Shown here one piece after another: positions 16,620-24,093 of a stretch of DNA of 64,000 nucleotides. Position 1 is the first letter of the stretch. Every line of letters starts with the position of its first letter. The DNA lies in assembly GCA_964215955.1 (NCBI GenBank), contig CAXPDR010000041.1:1-64000 (forward strand), read 5' to 3'. The translations under genes were made by a program, and so were the position numbers. This DNA is from GCA-2706205 sp964215955 (lineage in GTDB: Bacteria > Bdellovibrionota > Bacteriovoracia > Bacteriovoracales > Bacteriovoracaceae). Below the pieces are notes generated by a model. The model was not told where the DNA came from. It saw only the letters and a list, made by a program, of their open reading frames with translations, and ran no database searches.

Positions 16620-17404
16620 TGAAAAGTTTTAGCCTAGTTTTATTTTTTCTAATTAATATTCAAGCTTATGCATCAATTGAAAGAGACCGAGAAGTGCTCT
16701 TAAAGCAAAATCCAAAAGAAGCAGTCAATCAACTAGATATAGAAAAATATCCTGGAGTATATGATTTTTCAGATTCCCTTTTAAAAGAGCTTGATTCAGG
16801 AACCGGAACCTATCGCGAAAGATACTACACAAGACATGATGATGGATACATATCATTTAACTATCACTTTTCTCAGGACTATCAAGCCCCTAACAAAATT
16901 CAATCTTTTGAACTAAAATTTCTCAATAGAAAGGACGATTCATACCATGATTTTTGGTATGCCCTAAACTTCAAATTCACGACAGCTGAATATAGTGCTA
17001 TAGCGGATGAAAGAACCTCAAGTTCTGGTGATAGCAACTCAGTTGCAAATAAAACAAGACTAGACAATGAACAAACCATCAGCACAATAGGTGCAGGATT
17101 GGCCTACCGATTTAAAGCATTAAGTGATGTTTTCAAGCACAACCGTTTCTTTGAAATTATTACAGTGACCCTTAATTATAATCTTCACCAAGACTCAACT
17201 GACAACGAATCTTATCAAGGCTTTGGGTACTCTGCGGAATACTCCTTAACTTATAGAATAAATGAAACTTATTTTTACGGTGGAAAAATTAACTACAATT
17301 GGGCATTAGTAGAAAGAGAAGCCGTTGATGAAGAAAAATTAGATGATAGAACTTTAGTATTTGGATGGACCTCTTTAGGTATAGAACTTGGATATACATT
17401 TTAA
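16619..17404 (+). CDS. Secreted beta-barrel-like protein coupled to the TolC-like gene
   Basis: 261 residues with a signal peptide (1-18, I-Q-A-Y-A). The mature part has alternating hydrophobic strands in the second half (for example I-I-T-V-T-L-N-Y-N-L, Y-S-A-E-Y-S-L-T-Y-R-I, L-G-I-E-L-G-Y-T-F). It ends in phenylalanine, the usual C-terminal signal of outer-membrane barrels. Translationally coupled to the TolC-like gene (1-base overlap) and followed nine bases later by purB. Probably an outer-membrane partner of the efflux channel; no family name can be given. Confidence 0.7.
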   Translation: MKSFSLVLFFLINIQAYASIERDREVLLKQNPKEAVNQLDIEKYPGVYDFSDSLLKELDSGTGTYRERYYTRHDDGYISFNYHFSQDYQAPNKIQSFELKFLNRKDDSYHDFWYALNFKFTTAEYSAIADERTSSSGDSNSVANKTRLDNEQTISTIGAGLAYRFKALSDVFKHNRFFEIITVTLNYNLHQDSTDNESYQGFGYSAEYSLTYRINETYFYGGKINYNWALVEREAVDEEKLDDRTLVFGWTSLGIELGYTF

Positions 17405-17413
17405 AGGATATTT

Positions 17414-18718
17414 ATGATAGAACGATATAATTGCCCTGAAATTTCTGATATTTGGAATGAAAATAATAAATTCAAAACCTATTTAGAAGTAGAATTAGCG
17501 CTAATGGAAGCCCTTGAAGGAAAGAGAATCCCACAGGGAGTAAGTGCGACCATCAGAGAAAAGTCTAAAATTGATCCTCAAAGAATTCAAGAAATTGAAA
17601 AAGTAACAAGACATGATGTTATTGCTTTTTGTACCTCCATAACTGAGGACCTTCCTGATGATATTTCAAAATACTTTCATTTTGGTTGTACCTCATCTGA
17701 TATAATTGATACTGCCACAACATTACAAATAAAAAGAAGTACTGAACTCATCAGAAAGCAATTAAAAAAACTTTTGGAAGCCCTTTTAGATAAAGCTGAA
17801 GAGACGAAACATATAATATGTATGGGAAGATCTCATGGTATGAATGCAGAACCTATGAGTTTTGGTTTAAAGTTTTTATCCTCCTACGCAGAGTTTGCAA
17901 GAAGACTTCAAGACATTTCCTTATTTCTAGATAAAGATATCACAGGACAACTATCAGGAGCCGTTGGTAACTATACTGTCCTTACTCCTGAAATTGAAAA
18001 AGAAGCACTTACAAAACTAGGACTTAGAGTTGAGCCAGTTTCAAGCCAAGTCATCCCAAGAGATAGAATTCTAAAAATGACATCAATCAATGCTTTAATT
18101 GCAAGTGCCATTGAAAGAATTGCGACTGAAATTAGACATCTTCATCACTCAGATATAGGAGAAGTGTATGAAGGCTTCTCTAAGGGACAAAAGGGCTCCT
18201 CTACAATGCCTCACAAGAAAAACCCTATATCAGGTGAAAATTTAACAGGCTTAGCGAGAGTAATAAGGTCGCACCTTAGCATTGCTCACGAGAACAACTC
18301 GCTTTGGCACGAAAGAGATATTAGCCATTCAAGCGCAGAAAGACTTTTCCTACCAGATAATTTGGGGCTTACTTTTTACGCTCTAAGGAGACTTACTAGC
18401 ACTATTGATAATCTCGTGATTAATCAAGATGTAATTCAAGATAAAGTTTATGAAAGCTTCACCTACCTATCGAGCTACACTCTTCACAGACTTATTGAAG
18501 AAAACCCTTACTCTCGTGAAGAGATTTACAAAGTTGTTCAAGAGGCTTCTTTCGAAACTAAAGACATCTCTCAGTTCAAAGAAAAGCTAGAAAAATCTGA
18601 ATTAACTAAAAATACAGACCTTAGCTTTTTAAACAGTTTAAATGAGACAACAATTAGAAATATCTACTTAAATCATGTTGATAAAGTATTTTCAAGAACC
18701 AAAGAACTCTATAAATAA
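17414..18718 (+). CDS. purB: Adenylosuccinate lyase
   Basis: 434 residues, the length of the shorter bacterial PurB. The fumarase/aspartase signature S-S-T-M-P-H-K-K-N-P-I is intact at about 261-271, as are F-G-C-T-S-S-D-I-I-D and G-R-S-H-G-M-N-A-E-P. It cleaves SAICAR and adenylosuccinate in purine synthesis. A hairpin directly follows the stop codon. ATG 17414 is preceded by AAAGGAT. Confidence 0.96.
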   Translation: MIERYNCPEISDIWNENNKFKTYLEVELALMEALEGKRIPQGVSATIREKSKIDPQRIQEIEKVTRHDVIAFCTSITEDLPDDISKYFHFGCTSSDIIDTATTLQIKRSTELIRKQLKKLLEALLDKAEETKHIICMGRSHGMNAEPMSFGLKFLSSYAEFARRLQDISLFLDKDITGQLSGAVGNYTVLTPEIEKEALTKLGLRVEPVSSQVIPRDRILKMTSINALIASAIERIATEIRHLHHSDIGEVYEGFSKGQKGSSTMPHKKNPISGENLTGLARVIRSHLSIAHENNSLWHERDISHSSAERLFLPDNLGLTFYALRRLTSTIDNLVINQDVIQDKVYESFTYLSSYTLHRLIEENPYSREEIYKVVQEASFETKDISQFKEKLEKSELTKNTDLSFLNSLNETTIRNIYLNHVDKVFSRTKELYK

Positions 18719-18720
18719 AA

Positions 18721-18740
18721 GGTCCTTCAATAGAAGGACC
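18721..18740. terminator. Bidirectional terminator hairpin
   Basis: Perfect 8-bp stem GGTCCTTC/GAAGGACC with loop AATA, two bases after the purB stop. On the minus strand it is followed by TTTTATTTAT, a good terminator for the SPOR gene at 18779-19462; on the plus strand the following AATTATTC is weaker. Confidence 0.75.
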
Positions 18741-18778
18741 AATTATTCGAAGGATGATATCAAGAGGCCGTTACCTCT

Positions 18779-19462
18779 TTATATTTGTTGTATAATATAG
18801 TTCTTATTTTGAAACAAAGACTTCTCATTTTCTAGATAATCCTTGGCTTTGTTTACGTTATCAAAAATACCGATACTGACTCGATACCATTTTCCTTTCC
18901 CGGGAATGATCACCTCATTAATGATGACATCATAACCTTTTGAGATAAATCCATCAGCAAATTCTTGAGCTGTCTCTTGAGATTGATGAGAAAAGAGTTG
19001 AATCGTATATTTTCCTGTAAACTCGTTACTTGAAGTGTCTTCATCACTTCCATTCATTGGTTTTACCGTATTTTCAGAAAGAGAATTCAAATTAGCTTCT
19101 TCCTTGGCAGGAGCTATTTTAACATTTTCGTTAGCAAGCTTTTCCATTTCTTCTTTTAATCTTTCTTCCATGCTTCCAAGATTAGAATCTTCATTCGCTT
19201 CTGGCTCAACTGCATCTTCGACAGACTTTTCAAAACCGCTGACATCTTTATCATCTACAATTGTTTCAACTTGTTCTTCATCTATAGATTTTAAGTCAAT
19301 TGTCTTAATATCAGTTTGAGTGTATTCATCCGCCTTTAGAGATAGTTTTTTTCCTATCCTTACACCCAAAGTAAATGAAATAATAGCGATCAAAATGATA
19401 AATAAAAATATCAAGACCACTTCTTTTTTCTCAAAGACAAATAATTTATTTTGTTCTTCCAT
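18779..19462 (-). CDS. SPOR-domain membrane protein
   Basis: 227 residues. A single transmembrane helix at about 12-33 follows a short cytoplasmic tail. A long acidic linker (about 40-145) comes next, then a C-terminal SPOR domain (about 150-225: Y-T-I-Q-L-F-S-H-Q-S, G-Y-D-V-I-I, W-Y-R-V-S-I-G-I-F). SPOR domains bind glycan strands stripped of stem peptides at division septa, so a role in cell division or septal wall work is likely. FtsN is a familiar example but this is not clearly FtsN. Its upstream region is shared with the Tad operon. The minus strand has TTGCAC and TATAAA 15 bases apart as a candidate promoter (about 19470-19496). Confidence 0.85.
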   Translation of the reverse strand: MEEQNKLFVFEKKEVVLIFLFIILIAIISFTLGVRIGKKLSLKADEYTQTDIKTIDLKSIDEEQVETIVDDKDVSGFEKSVEDAVEPEANEDSNLGSMEERLKEEMEKLANENVKIAPAKEEANLNSLSENTVKPMNGSDEDTSSNEFTGKYTIQLFSHQSQETAQEFADGFISKGYDVIINEVIIPGKGKWYRVSIGIFDNVNKAKDYLENEKSLFQNKNYIIQQI

Positions 19463-19508
19463 ACAAATATTTTATAACTGCTTGCAATTTCGTGCAAACT
19501 CAAAAATT

Positions 19509-19531
19509 ATTTTTACTATTTTAGTAAAAAT
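19509..19531. repeat. 9-bp palindrome upstream of the Tad operon (candidate activator site)
   Basis: ATTTTTACT and AGTAAAAAT separated by 5 bases. Its centre (19520) is about 96 bases upstream of the start site predicted from the sigma-54 motif, a usual place for an enhancer-binding-protein site. It is also upstream of the divergent SPOR gene. AT-rich, so chance is possible. Confidence 0.4.
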
Positions 19532-19589
19532 GTCTTACCAGTTTTTCTAAACTTGAAACAATTATTAACTAGTTAAACCTACTTGAGAA

Positions 19590-19606
19590 TTGGCATCCAT
19601 AGTGCA
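19590..19606 (+). promoter_or_regulatory. Sigma-54-type promoter for the Tad/Flp operon
   Basis: TTGGCATCCATAGTGCA matches the -24/-12 consensus (TTGGCAC-N5-TTGCA) with only two changes, and the invariant GG (19592-19593) and GC (19604-19605) are exactly 10 bases apart. The start site would be near 19617, just before a hairpin and 68 bases before the pilin ATG. Many pilin promoters are RpoN-dependent. Confidence 0.65.
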
Positions 19607-19619
19607 AAACAACTCAACA

Positions 19620-19636
19620 CCCCCACTGAATGGGGG
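19620..19636 (+). promoter_or_regulatory. 5'-leader hairpin of the pilin mRNA
   Basis: CCCCCA (19620-19625) pairs with TGGGGG (19631-19636) around CTGAA. It would lie at the very 5' end of the transcript from the sigma-54 promoter, a position that often stabilises abundant pilin mRNAs. The later AT-rich T run (19651-19656) is 14 bases away, so simple termination is less likely. Confidence 0.45.
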
Positions 19637-19684
19637 CCTAAAAATTTAGTTTTTTAAATATTTCGTCTAGAAGAGGAGTTAAAA

Positions 19685-19867
19685 ATGAAAAAACCAAAAA
19701 GTTTTTTAAAAAATCAAAAAGGACAAGGAGTAATGGAATACATAATTTTAACAGGGTTAATAGGTATATTTTGCCTAGCTGCAGTTAAAACTGTCGGGAA
19801 AACTCTAAAAAAAGAATTATTTGACATAAATCATAAGATAAGAAAAGAAATAAGAATTAATACCTAA
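19685..19867 (+). CDS. flp: Flp-type pilin (type IVb)
   Basis: 60 residues, the size of Flp pilins. After a basic leader (to N-Q-K-G at about 13) comes the processing site G|QGVMEYIILTG, with Glu at +5 and Tyr at +6 as in Flp pilins. A hydrophobic helix follows (about 17-37) and then a short basic tail. It would be the major subunit of Tad adhesive pili after cleavage by a TadV/CpaA-type peptidase; no such gene is in the window. AGAGGAG at 19672-19678 is the ribosome-binding site. First gene of the operon. Confidence 0.88.
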   Translation: MKKPKSFLKNQKGQGVMEYIILTGLIGIFCLAAVKTVGKTLKKELFDINHKIRKEIRINT

Positions 19868-19870
19868 ATC

Positions 19871-20125
19871 ATGAATATCTTATCCCTTAGCATTATATTA
19901 GGTATCAGTTTCTTTCTTTTCTTAAGTGCATACAAAACAACAGTATTACAAGACTGTAAAAATAGTCACTTTTCAAATGCAATAGAAAATAAATTAAATC
20001 GAAAATTCAAAATAAAAACTCCTATTTATCAAAGACTGAAATGGGAGTCATTATCATGCCAACAACACTTAAACTTAAAAATGAGCTTAAAGACCAATAT
20101 AGACTATGAAAAATCAAACAGGTAG
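19871..20125 (+). CDS. Small membrane-anchored protein of the Tad operon
   Basis: 84 residues with one hydrophobic segment at about 4-22 and a basic remainder with two cysteines (about 29 and 63). No prepilin cleavage pattern and no family recognised. It starts three bases after the pilin stop, without a clear ribosome-binding site, so translation is probably coupled. Its end overlaps the next start by 20 bases. Confidence 0.65.
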   Translation: MNILSLSIILGISFFLFLSAYKTTVLQDCKNSHFSNAIENKLNRKFKIKTPIYQRLKWESLSCQQHLNLKMSLKTNIDYEKSNR

Positions 20126-20672
20126 TGTGAGTCCCCTTTTTCTTATCTTTTTAATCACCTTGTTTTTTTCAATACTCATGGTGATAAAAGTAAGAATTAA
20201 TAATATCCATAAGCTCAATCTTAAAATGGAACATTCCTTATGTGTAAAAAAAACGAATGGAATTCTAAAGGAATTTAACTTTAAAATGAAAAAAAGTAAC
20301 TCTGCTCTAAAATTTGCAACTCTGGGGAAACTAACAAGTATTGCAGCTCCTCCTGGAGTTAATATAGCTCTAAACAGAGGTTCTAAAGCAATAATAAAGG
20401 GATTAAAGCTCTATCAACTCAAATTATACATTTCATTATTGAACCATTTTAAGAGTTTAGTATTAAAAAAATGTTTCTTATCTACAAGTTTTGTTAAAAG
20501 CCCTTATCGATTCAAAATCAATGGTTTTGAAAGAGATCAATTGAATCAAGCAATAGCAAGGGAGTCAATTTGGAAAATATCCTTAACAAAATTACCATTT
20601 ATCTCAACTATAAACTTCAGATTAAAAGACTCAATGACAAAAACATCAATGAAGAAGGTTCCATTTTTCTAG
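20106..20672 (+). CDS. TadG-like minor pilin
   Basis: 188 residues. The N-terminus N-Q-T-G-S-V-S-P-L-F-L-I-F-L-I is a pseudopilin-type start: a short polar leader ending in Gly, then a hydrophobic helix (about 8-28) without Glu at +5, as in TadG-type proteins. The rest is basic and helical with a G-S-K-A-I-I-K-G-L-K segment. Three cysteines. Overlaps the preceding gene by 20 bases and the TadE-like gene by 103 bases in another frame. TadE/TadG proteins are thought to initiate or cap Flp pili. Confidence 0.7.
   Translation: MKNQTGSVSPLFLIFLITLFFSILMVIKVRINNIHKLNLKMEHSLCVKKTNGILKEFNFKMKKSNSALKFATLGKLTSIAAPPGVNIALNRGSKAIIKGLKLYQLKLYISLLNHFKSLVLKKCFLSTSFVKSPYRFKINGFERDQLNQAIARESIWKISLTKLPFISTINFRLKDSMTKTSMKKVPFF
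20558..20572 (+). promoter_or_regulatory. Ribosome-binding site and TTG start that set a 103-nt gene overlap
   Basis: AAGGGAG at 20558-20564, five bases before TTG at 20570-20572. No other start codon of the usual kinds is available in this frame before the pilin-like helix, so this site decides the start and supports a real long overlap with the upstream gene. Confidence 0.65.
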
Positions 20673-20821
20673 AGTTTGCCTTATTTAGTTTTTTTCTCTT
20701 TAGCCTCTTAACAATTTTTGTGGAGGCATCTATGAATCTGAATAAAGTTCAAATAATTAATCTAAAAGAGTTTAGCTCTAAGTGGCAACAGATGGATAAA
20801 GAATATGAAAGATTTAGATAA
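20570..20821 (+). CDS. TadE-like minor pilin
   Basis: 83 residues from a TTG start. After a 29-residue basic leader comes E-E-G|SIFLEFALF, with Glu at +5 of the predicted mature protein, then a hydrophobic helix (about 32-53). This is the TadE pattern. The body is very short (about 30 residues) against 120-170 in typical TadE proteins, so it is a reduced form. It overlaps the previous gene by 103 bases and the next by 17. Confidence 0.7.
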   Translation: MENILNKITIYLNYKLQIKRLNDKNINEEGSIFLEFALFSFFLFSLLTIFVEASMNLNKVQIINLKEFSSKWQQMDKEYERFR

Positions 20822-21254
20822 AAACTTTAAAATCAAAGTGCTCGCCTTATTTTTGATTTCAAACATATCAACTTACTTACTATGTACTGAGCCTGAACAG
20901 AACTATGACCTCACCTCTCCATCACAAGTAGAGCCGTTTAAAGAAAGACCAAATTACATCAAAATAAAAATAAAGGGCCATTCCCTTTCCCCAGAAATGA
21001 AGTCCAATACCATCAGTCTTTTAGATGAAAAAAATCGGGTCATAATTCCTCACGGCTTTTATATCAAACAATTACCTAGTCAATACAATGAAGTTCTATC
21101 TGAAAGAGCTCAAATGGAAGAATCCTTTCTTATATACGTTCATACCAAATATATTTCTAAAATAAGCCCAACTAGGCTTTATAAAATTGTTCCCTATTTA
21201 TCAGAGTTAAATATAAAACCTAAAATAAGGAGGGCTTATGAACTACGGTATTAG
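20805..21254 (+). CDS. Tad-operon protein in the CpaB position, unknown
   Basis: 149 residues with an N-terminal hydrophobic segment (about 10-27) that could be a signal peptide or anchor. The remainder is probably periplasmic, with a beta-type stretch Y-I-K-I-K-I-K-G-H-S-L-S-P. In classical Tad operons cpaB/rcpC lies just before the secretin cpaC; this gene is in that area, but I do not see the SAF domain of CpaB. It may be a divergent or functional counterpart. Overlaps both neighbours by 17 bases. Confidence 0.6.
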   Translation: MKDLDKNFKIKVLALFLISNISTYLLCTEPEQNYDLTSPSQVEPFKERPNYIKIKIKGHSLSPEMKSNTISLLDEKNRVIIPHGFYIKQLPSQYNEVLSERAQMEESFLIYVHTKYISKISPTRLYKIVPYLSELNIKPKIRRAYELRY

Positions 21255-21549
21255 ATTTTTTTTTCTCATGTTTATTGCACTAAATTCTAATGCATCGACT
21301 TTAAGAATTTCATATTTTAGCCTAGAAACAAAAACCTATGCTAATAGCTTAAAAAGATATCTTAGTCATAAGTATCAAATACCAGATGAAATTATTGGAA
21401 TTGAAAAAGAAAAAACGAGCTGCAATTCAAACTATCGTAAGCTTTGCCTAAACAAAAAAGGAGAGCTTAACCAGCTCTCCTCTAAAGATATTATTTTTTT
21501 TAAAAAATCTTTTTTAGTTTTTAGCCAAAGGACCAAAAATGAACTCTAA
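21238..21549 (+). CDS. Small secreted protein of the Tad operon
   Basis: 103 residues with a signal peptide (about 1-19, L-N-S-N-A-S). The mature 84 residues start L-R-I-S-Y-F-S-L and contain two cysteines (C-N-S-N-Y-R-K-L-C) that could form a small loop. Not recognised. A very strong ribosome-binding site, AAGGAGG (21227-21233), precedes ATG 21238. It overlaps the secretin gene by 11 bases. Confidence 0.65.
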   Translation: MNYGIRFFFLMFIALNSNASTLRISYFSLETKTYANSLKRYLSHKYQIPDEIIGIEKEKTSCNSNYRKLCLNKKGELNQLSSKDIIFFKKSFLVFSQRTKNEL

Positions 21550-22993
21550 AGATTATTTCGCATCCTTATGGATAGCAAACTTAGGAGTAGTTCCCTTGTT
21601 TTCATTAGCGTTCTTTCTTTTAGCTCCAGCTTTCTTTCTTTTTAACTTTCTTCTAATTCTTGTTTGTGTAGTGTTTGAAGACATATCTAAATCCTTATTA
21701 AGTTATTTTTATAATTATAATAGGGGAATATTTCTATCTATTTTTCAGGTATTTGTCAAAATGTTTTTAGCTCTATTGCTGTGCGGTATAACTCAAAATT
21801 CCCACTCAAAGGATATTTTTATTTCAAAAGGAGAACAACTTGAAATATCAGCATTAAATCTTTCAAGTTTCTCAGTGGGTAATAAAGAAGTCCTGAAATA
21901 TAAGTATTTGAAATCAAAAGGAAAAATTTTCATAAAAGGTAAATCTTTAGGATTTTCGGATCTTATCATTTGGAATAAGAAAAACAAAAAAGAGACTTAT
22001 CAATTTTATGTAACATCAAAAAGAGATCAACTAAAGATAATGAGCATAGCTCAAAGTCTACAGGGATCTGGCTTAGTCGTAAAAATTCAAGGAGATATTA
22101 TCAAGGTCTCCGGAGATATTTCTAGGTTGGATGACTTGCTTCTAGTCAAAACTCTAAGAAATCGAAAAAATGAAAACCTCATTCTCAATATAAAATTAAA
22201 CTACAAACTCAAAAATTTTATTATTAAAGAAGTTTACAAAAAACTTAATCAACTTGAGCTAGATGGGTACTTCTGTGAAGTTTTTGGAATTGATATTGAT
22301 TGTTTTTACAAAGGAACAGAATCAAATCTAAAAAAGCTCAATCTTATCGAGATGACATACGGTGTAAAACTCTCCCCGATAAAGCTTTATCCCGAGAATT
22401 CTAATTTTGTTTTAAATTTTAACATTCTATCTTTCGAGGAAAACTCAACGGCCACAAGTGATAGCGGTTTCAATAAGATTGATGGCGAATTAAAAAGCCT
22501 CTTACACGATGGCAAATCAGAACTAGTGACAGGGGATTTCTTTTTCTTAAATGGTCATCAAAAAATTAAATTAATTGGAAAGCCAAAAGTCATTGCAACT
22601 ATTGACTCACCTTTCCACATTGAATTAGGAAAAGAAATTCCAGTGCATACAAAGACAGATGATCAAGTCAGTATCACTTGGAAATTTATTGGGCTTAAAA
22701 TTACAGGGAAGCTTAAAATAATTCAGAACAAATTAAAAATTGCCTATAGTTATAGTTATACTTACGGTGGTAATGATAGCGTTAGTGGGCCAAAGGGAAA
22801 GTCCCAAGTCTATATGGGCTTAAATGAGCCTATTAACCTTTTTAAGATAAAGTTTAACCATAAGGACATTGCAAAAGCTGGAGTTCCTGGGCTTAAAAAT
22901 CTTCCATTAATAGGTTCATTTTTCACAGAAGAAAAAAATCAAACATTAAATCAAAATATTTCAGTTTATTTAGATATAAGTCAGAAAGAATAA
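21539..22993 (+). CDS. cpaC: CpaC/RcpA-type pilus secretin with hydrophobic N-terminal extension
   Basis: 484 residues. Residues about 91-160 match the pilus-assembly N-domain of CpaC (I-F-I-S-K-G-E-Q-L...F-S-V-G-N-K-E-V...G-F-S-D-L-I-I-W). The end G-V-P-G-L-K-N-L-P-L-I-G-S-F-F followed by a beta strand is the secretin gate/lip signature. Family role: the outer-membrane channel through which Flp pili emerge. Unusually, about 74 residues with two hydrophobic blocks (about 12-46 and 64-86) precede a signal-like M75-F-L-A-L-L-L-C-G. The ATG at 21539 has AAAGGA six bases ahead and overlaps the previous gene, so the extension is probably translated; a start at ATG 21761 remains possible. Confidence 0.82.
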   Translation: MNSKDYFASLWIANLGVVPLFSLAFFLLAPAFFLFNFLLILVCVVFEDISKSLLSYFYNYNRGIFLSIFQVFVKMFLALLLCGITQNSHSKDIFISKGEQLEISALNLSSFSVGNKEVLKYKYLKSKGKIFIKGKSLGFSDLIIWNKKNKKETYQFYVTSKRDQLKIMSIAQSLQGSGLVVKIQGDIIKVSGDISRLDDLLLVKTLRNRKNENLILNIKLNYKLKNFIIKEVYKKLNQLELDGYFCEVFGIDIDCFYKGTESNLKKLNLIEMTYGVKLSPIKLYPENSNFVLNFNILSFEENSTATSDSGFNKIDGELKSLLHDGKSELVTGDFFFLNGHQKIKLIGKPKVIATIDSPFHIELGKEIPVHTKTDDQVSITWKFIGLKITGKLKIIQNKLKIAYSYSYTYGGNDSVSGPKGKSQVYMGLNEPINLFKIKFNHKDIAKAGVPGLKNLPLIGSFFTEEKNQTLNQNISVYLDISQKE

Positions 22994-23001
22994 GGCCAAA
23001 C

Positions 23002-24045
23002 ATGAACTACTTAAATGAGATGAGAAATAAATTCAGTGAAAATATAACGAAAGGAAAAATTCTAGATTTTGATGATTTAATCAATTCACCTTTGGATGAG
23101 GATGAAATAGAATTTATCCCCTACCTGAAAGATTGGTACGACACGATTATAAATTCATCATTTCTACCTAAAATTGAAAATGGTATGGAAGAGATTTTCA
23201 TTCACAATTCCAATAACTTTGTTATTAAAAGCAAGAACACTAAACAAATATTTGATAGTGTTATAAACCAGTATGACCTAAACATTTTCTTTGAATTATT
23301 AACCCTTAGAAGAGGTATCGATTGGAATTTCCAAGAACCTTTTGCTAGCTTTAAATACAAGTTCCAAGGTTTTAATACAAGGGTGACTCTTATTCATCAT
23401 TCTATGACTTCAACTGGATCATCTAAAATGTTTATAAGGATTCTTAATAAAGATATTATCCCAATCCAAAATTATTCCCATAACCTTCTTCTTAAAGATA
23501 TCATTAATAAAAAGAAAAATATTCTCATAGCAGGAGCCACAGGGAGTGGGAAAACAACTTTTGTAAATTCGCTATTAAATTTAACCAAAACCGATGAGCA
23601 CATCATTATCATTGAAGATACGGAAGAATTAATTGAACCAAATAATAAGACAACAAAACTCTTAACTGATCCTAAAGTACCCAAAAAAACAATGAATAAT
23701 TACCTAAGTTATTCGATGCGAATGTCTCCTGATAGAATTATCCTTGGAGAGATTAGATCTAAGGAAGCAGAAACCTCTTTACTAGCGATGAACACAGGAC
23801 ATAATGGATTTATAACTACGATTCATGCAAATTCTGCCCATGATGCCATTAATAGACTTGCCCTACTTTTTAAAATTTATTCTAATAAAGAACTAAGCTA
23901 CAGCTTAATTCTTAAACTAATAGCTTCTAATATTAATTATGTCATTTATCTTGAAGATAAAAAAATTAAAGAGATTATCGAAGTTTATGGTAGCAATGAA
24001 GAAAACTTATTTTTTGAATCTATTTCAGATTCTAATAGTCTTTAA
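23002..24045 (+). CDS. cpaF: CpaF/TadA-type pilus assembly ATPase
   Basis: 347 residues. Walker A G-A-T-G-S-G-K-T-T is at 178-186, the Asp box I-I-I-I-E-D-T-E-E-L at 201-210, Walker B R-I-I-L-G-E-I-R, and the His box T-T-I-H-A-N-S-A. This is the GspE/VirB11 family, TadA branch. It powers Flp pilus assembly (and retraction in some systems) at the inner membrane. It is shorter than typical CpaF (about 430-500 residues), with a reduced N-terminal region. AAGG precedes the ATG; nine bases follow the secretin stop. Confidence 0.93.
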   Translation: MNYLNEMRNKFSENITKGKILDFDDLINSPLDEDEIEFIPYLKDWYDTIINSSFLPKIENGMEEIFIHNSNNFVIKSKNTKQIFDSVINQYDLNIFFELLTLRRGIDWNFQEPFASFKYKFQGFNTRVTLIHHSMTSTGSSKMFIRILNKDIIPIQNYSHNLLLKDIINKKKNILIAGATGSGKTTFVNSLLNLTKTDEHIIIIEDTEELIEPNNKTTKLLTDPKVPKKTMNNYLSYSMRMSPDRIILGEIRSKEAETSLLAMNTGHNGFITTIHANSAHDAINRLALLFKIYSNKELSYSLILKLIASNINYVIYLEDKKIKEIIEVYGSNEENLFFESISDSNSL

Positions 24046-24093
24046 ATACTTTCTTTATAATTCGAGCCTATAATAAAATGATAGGAATAATTT

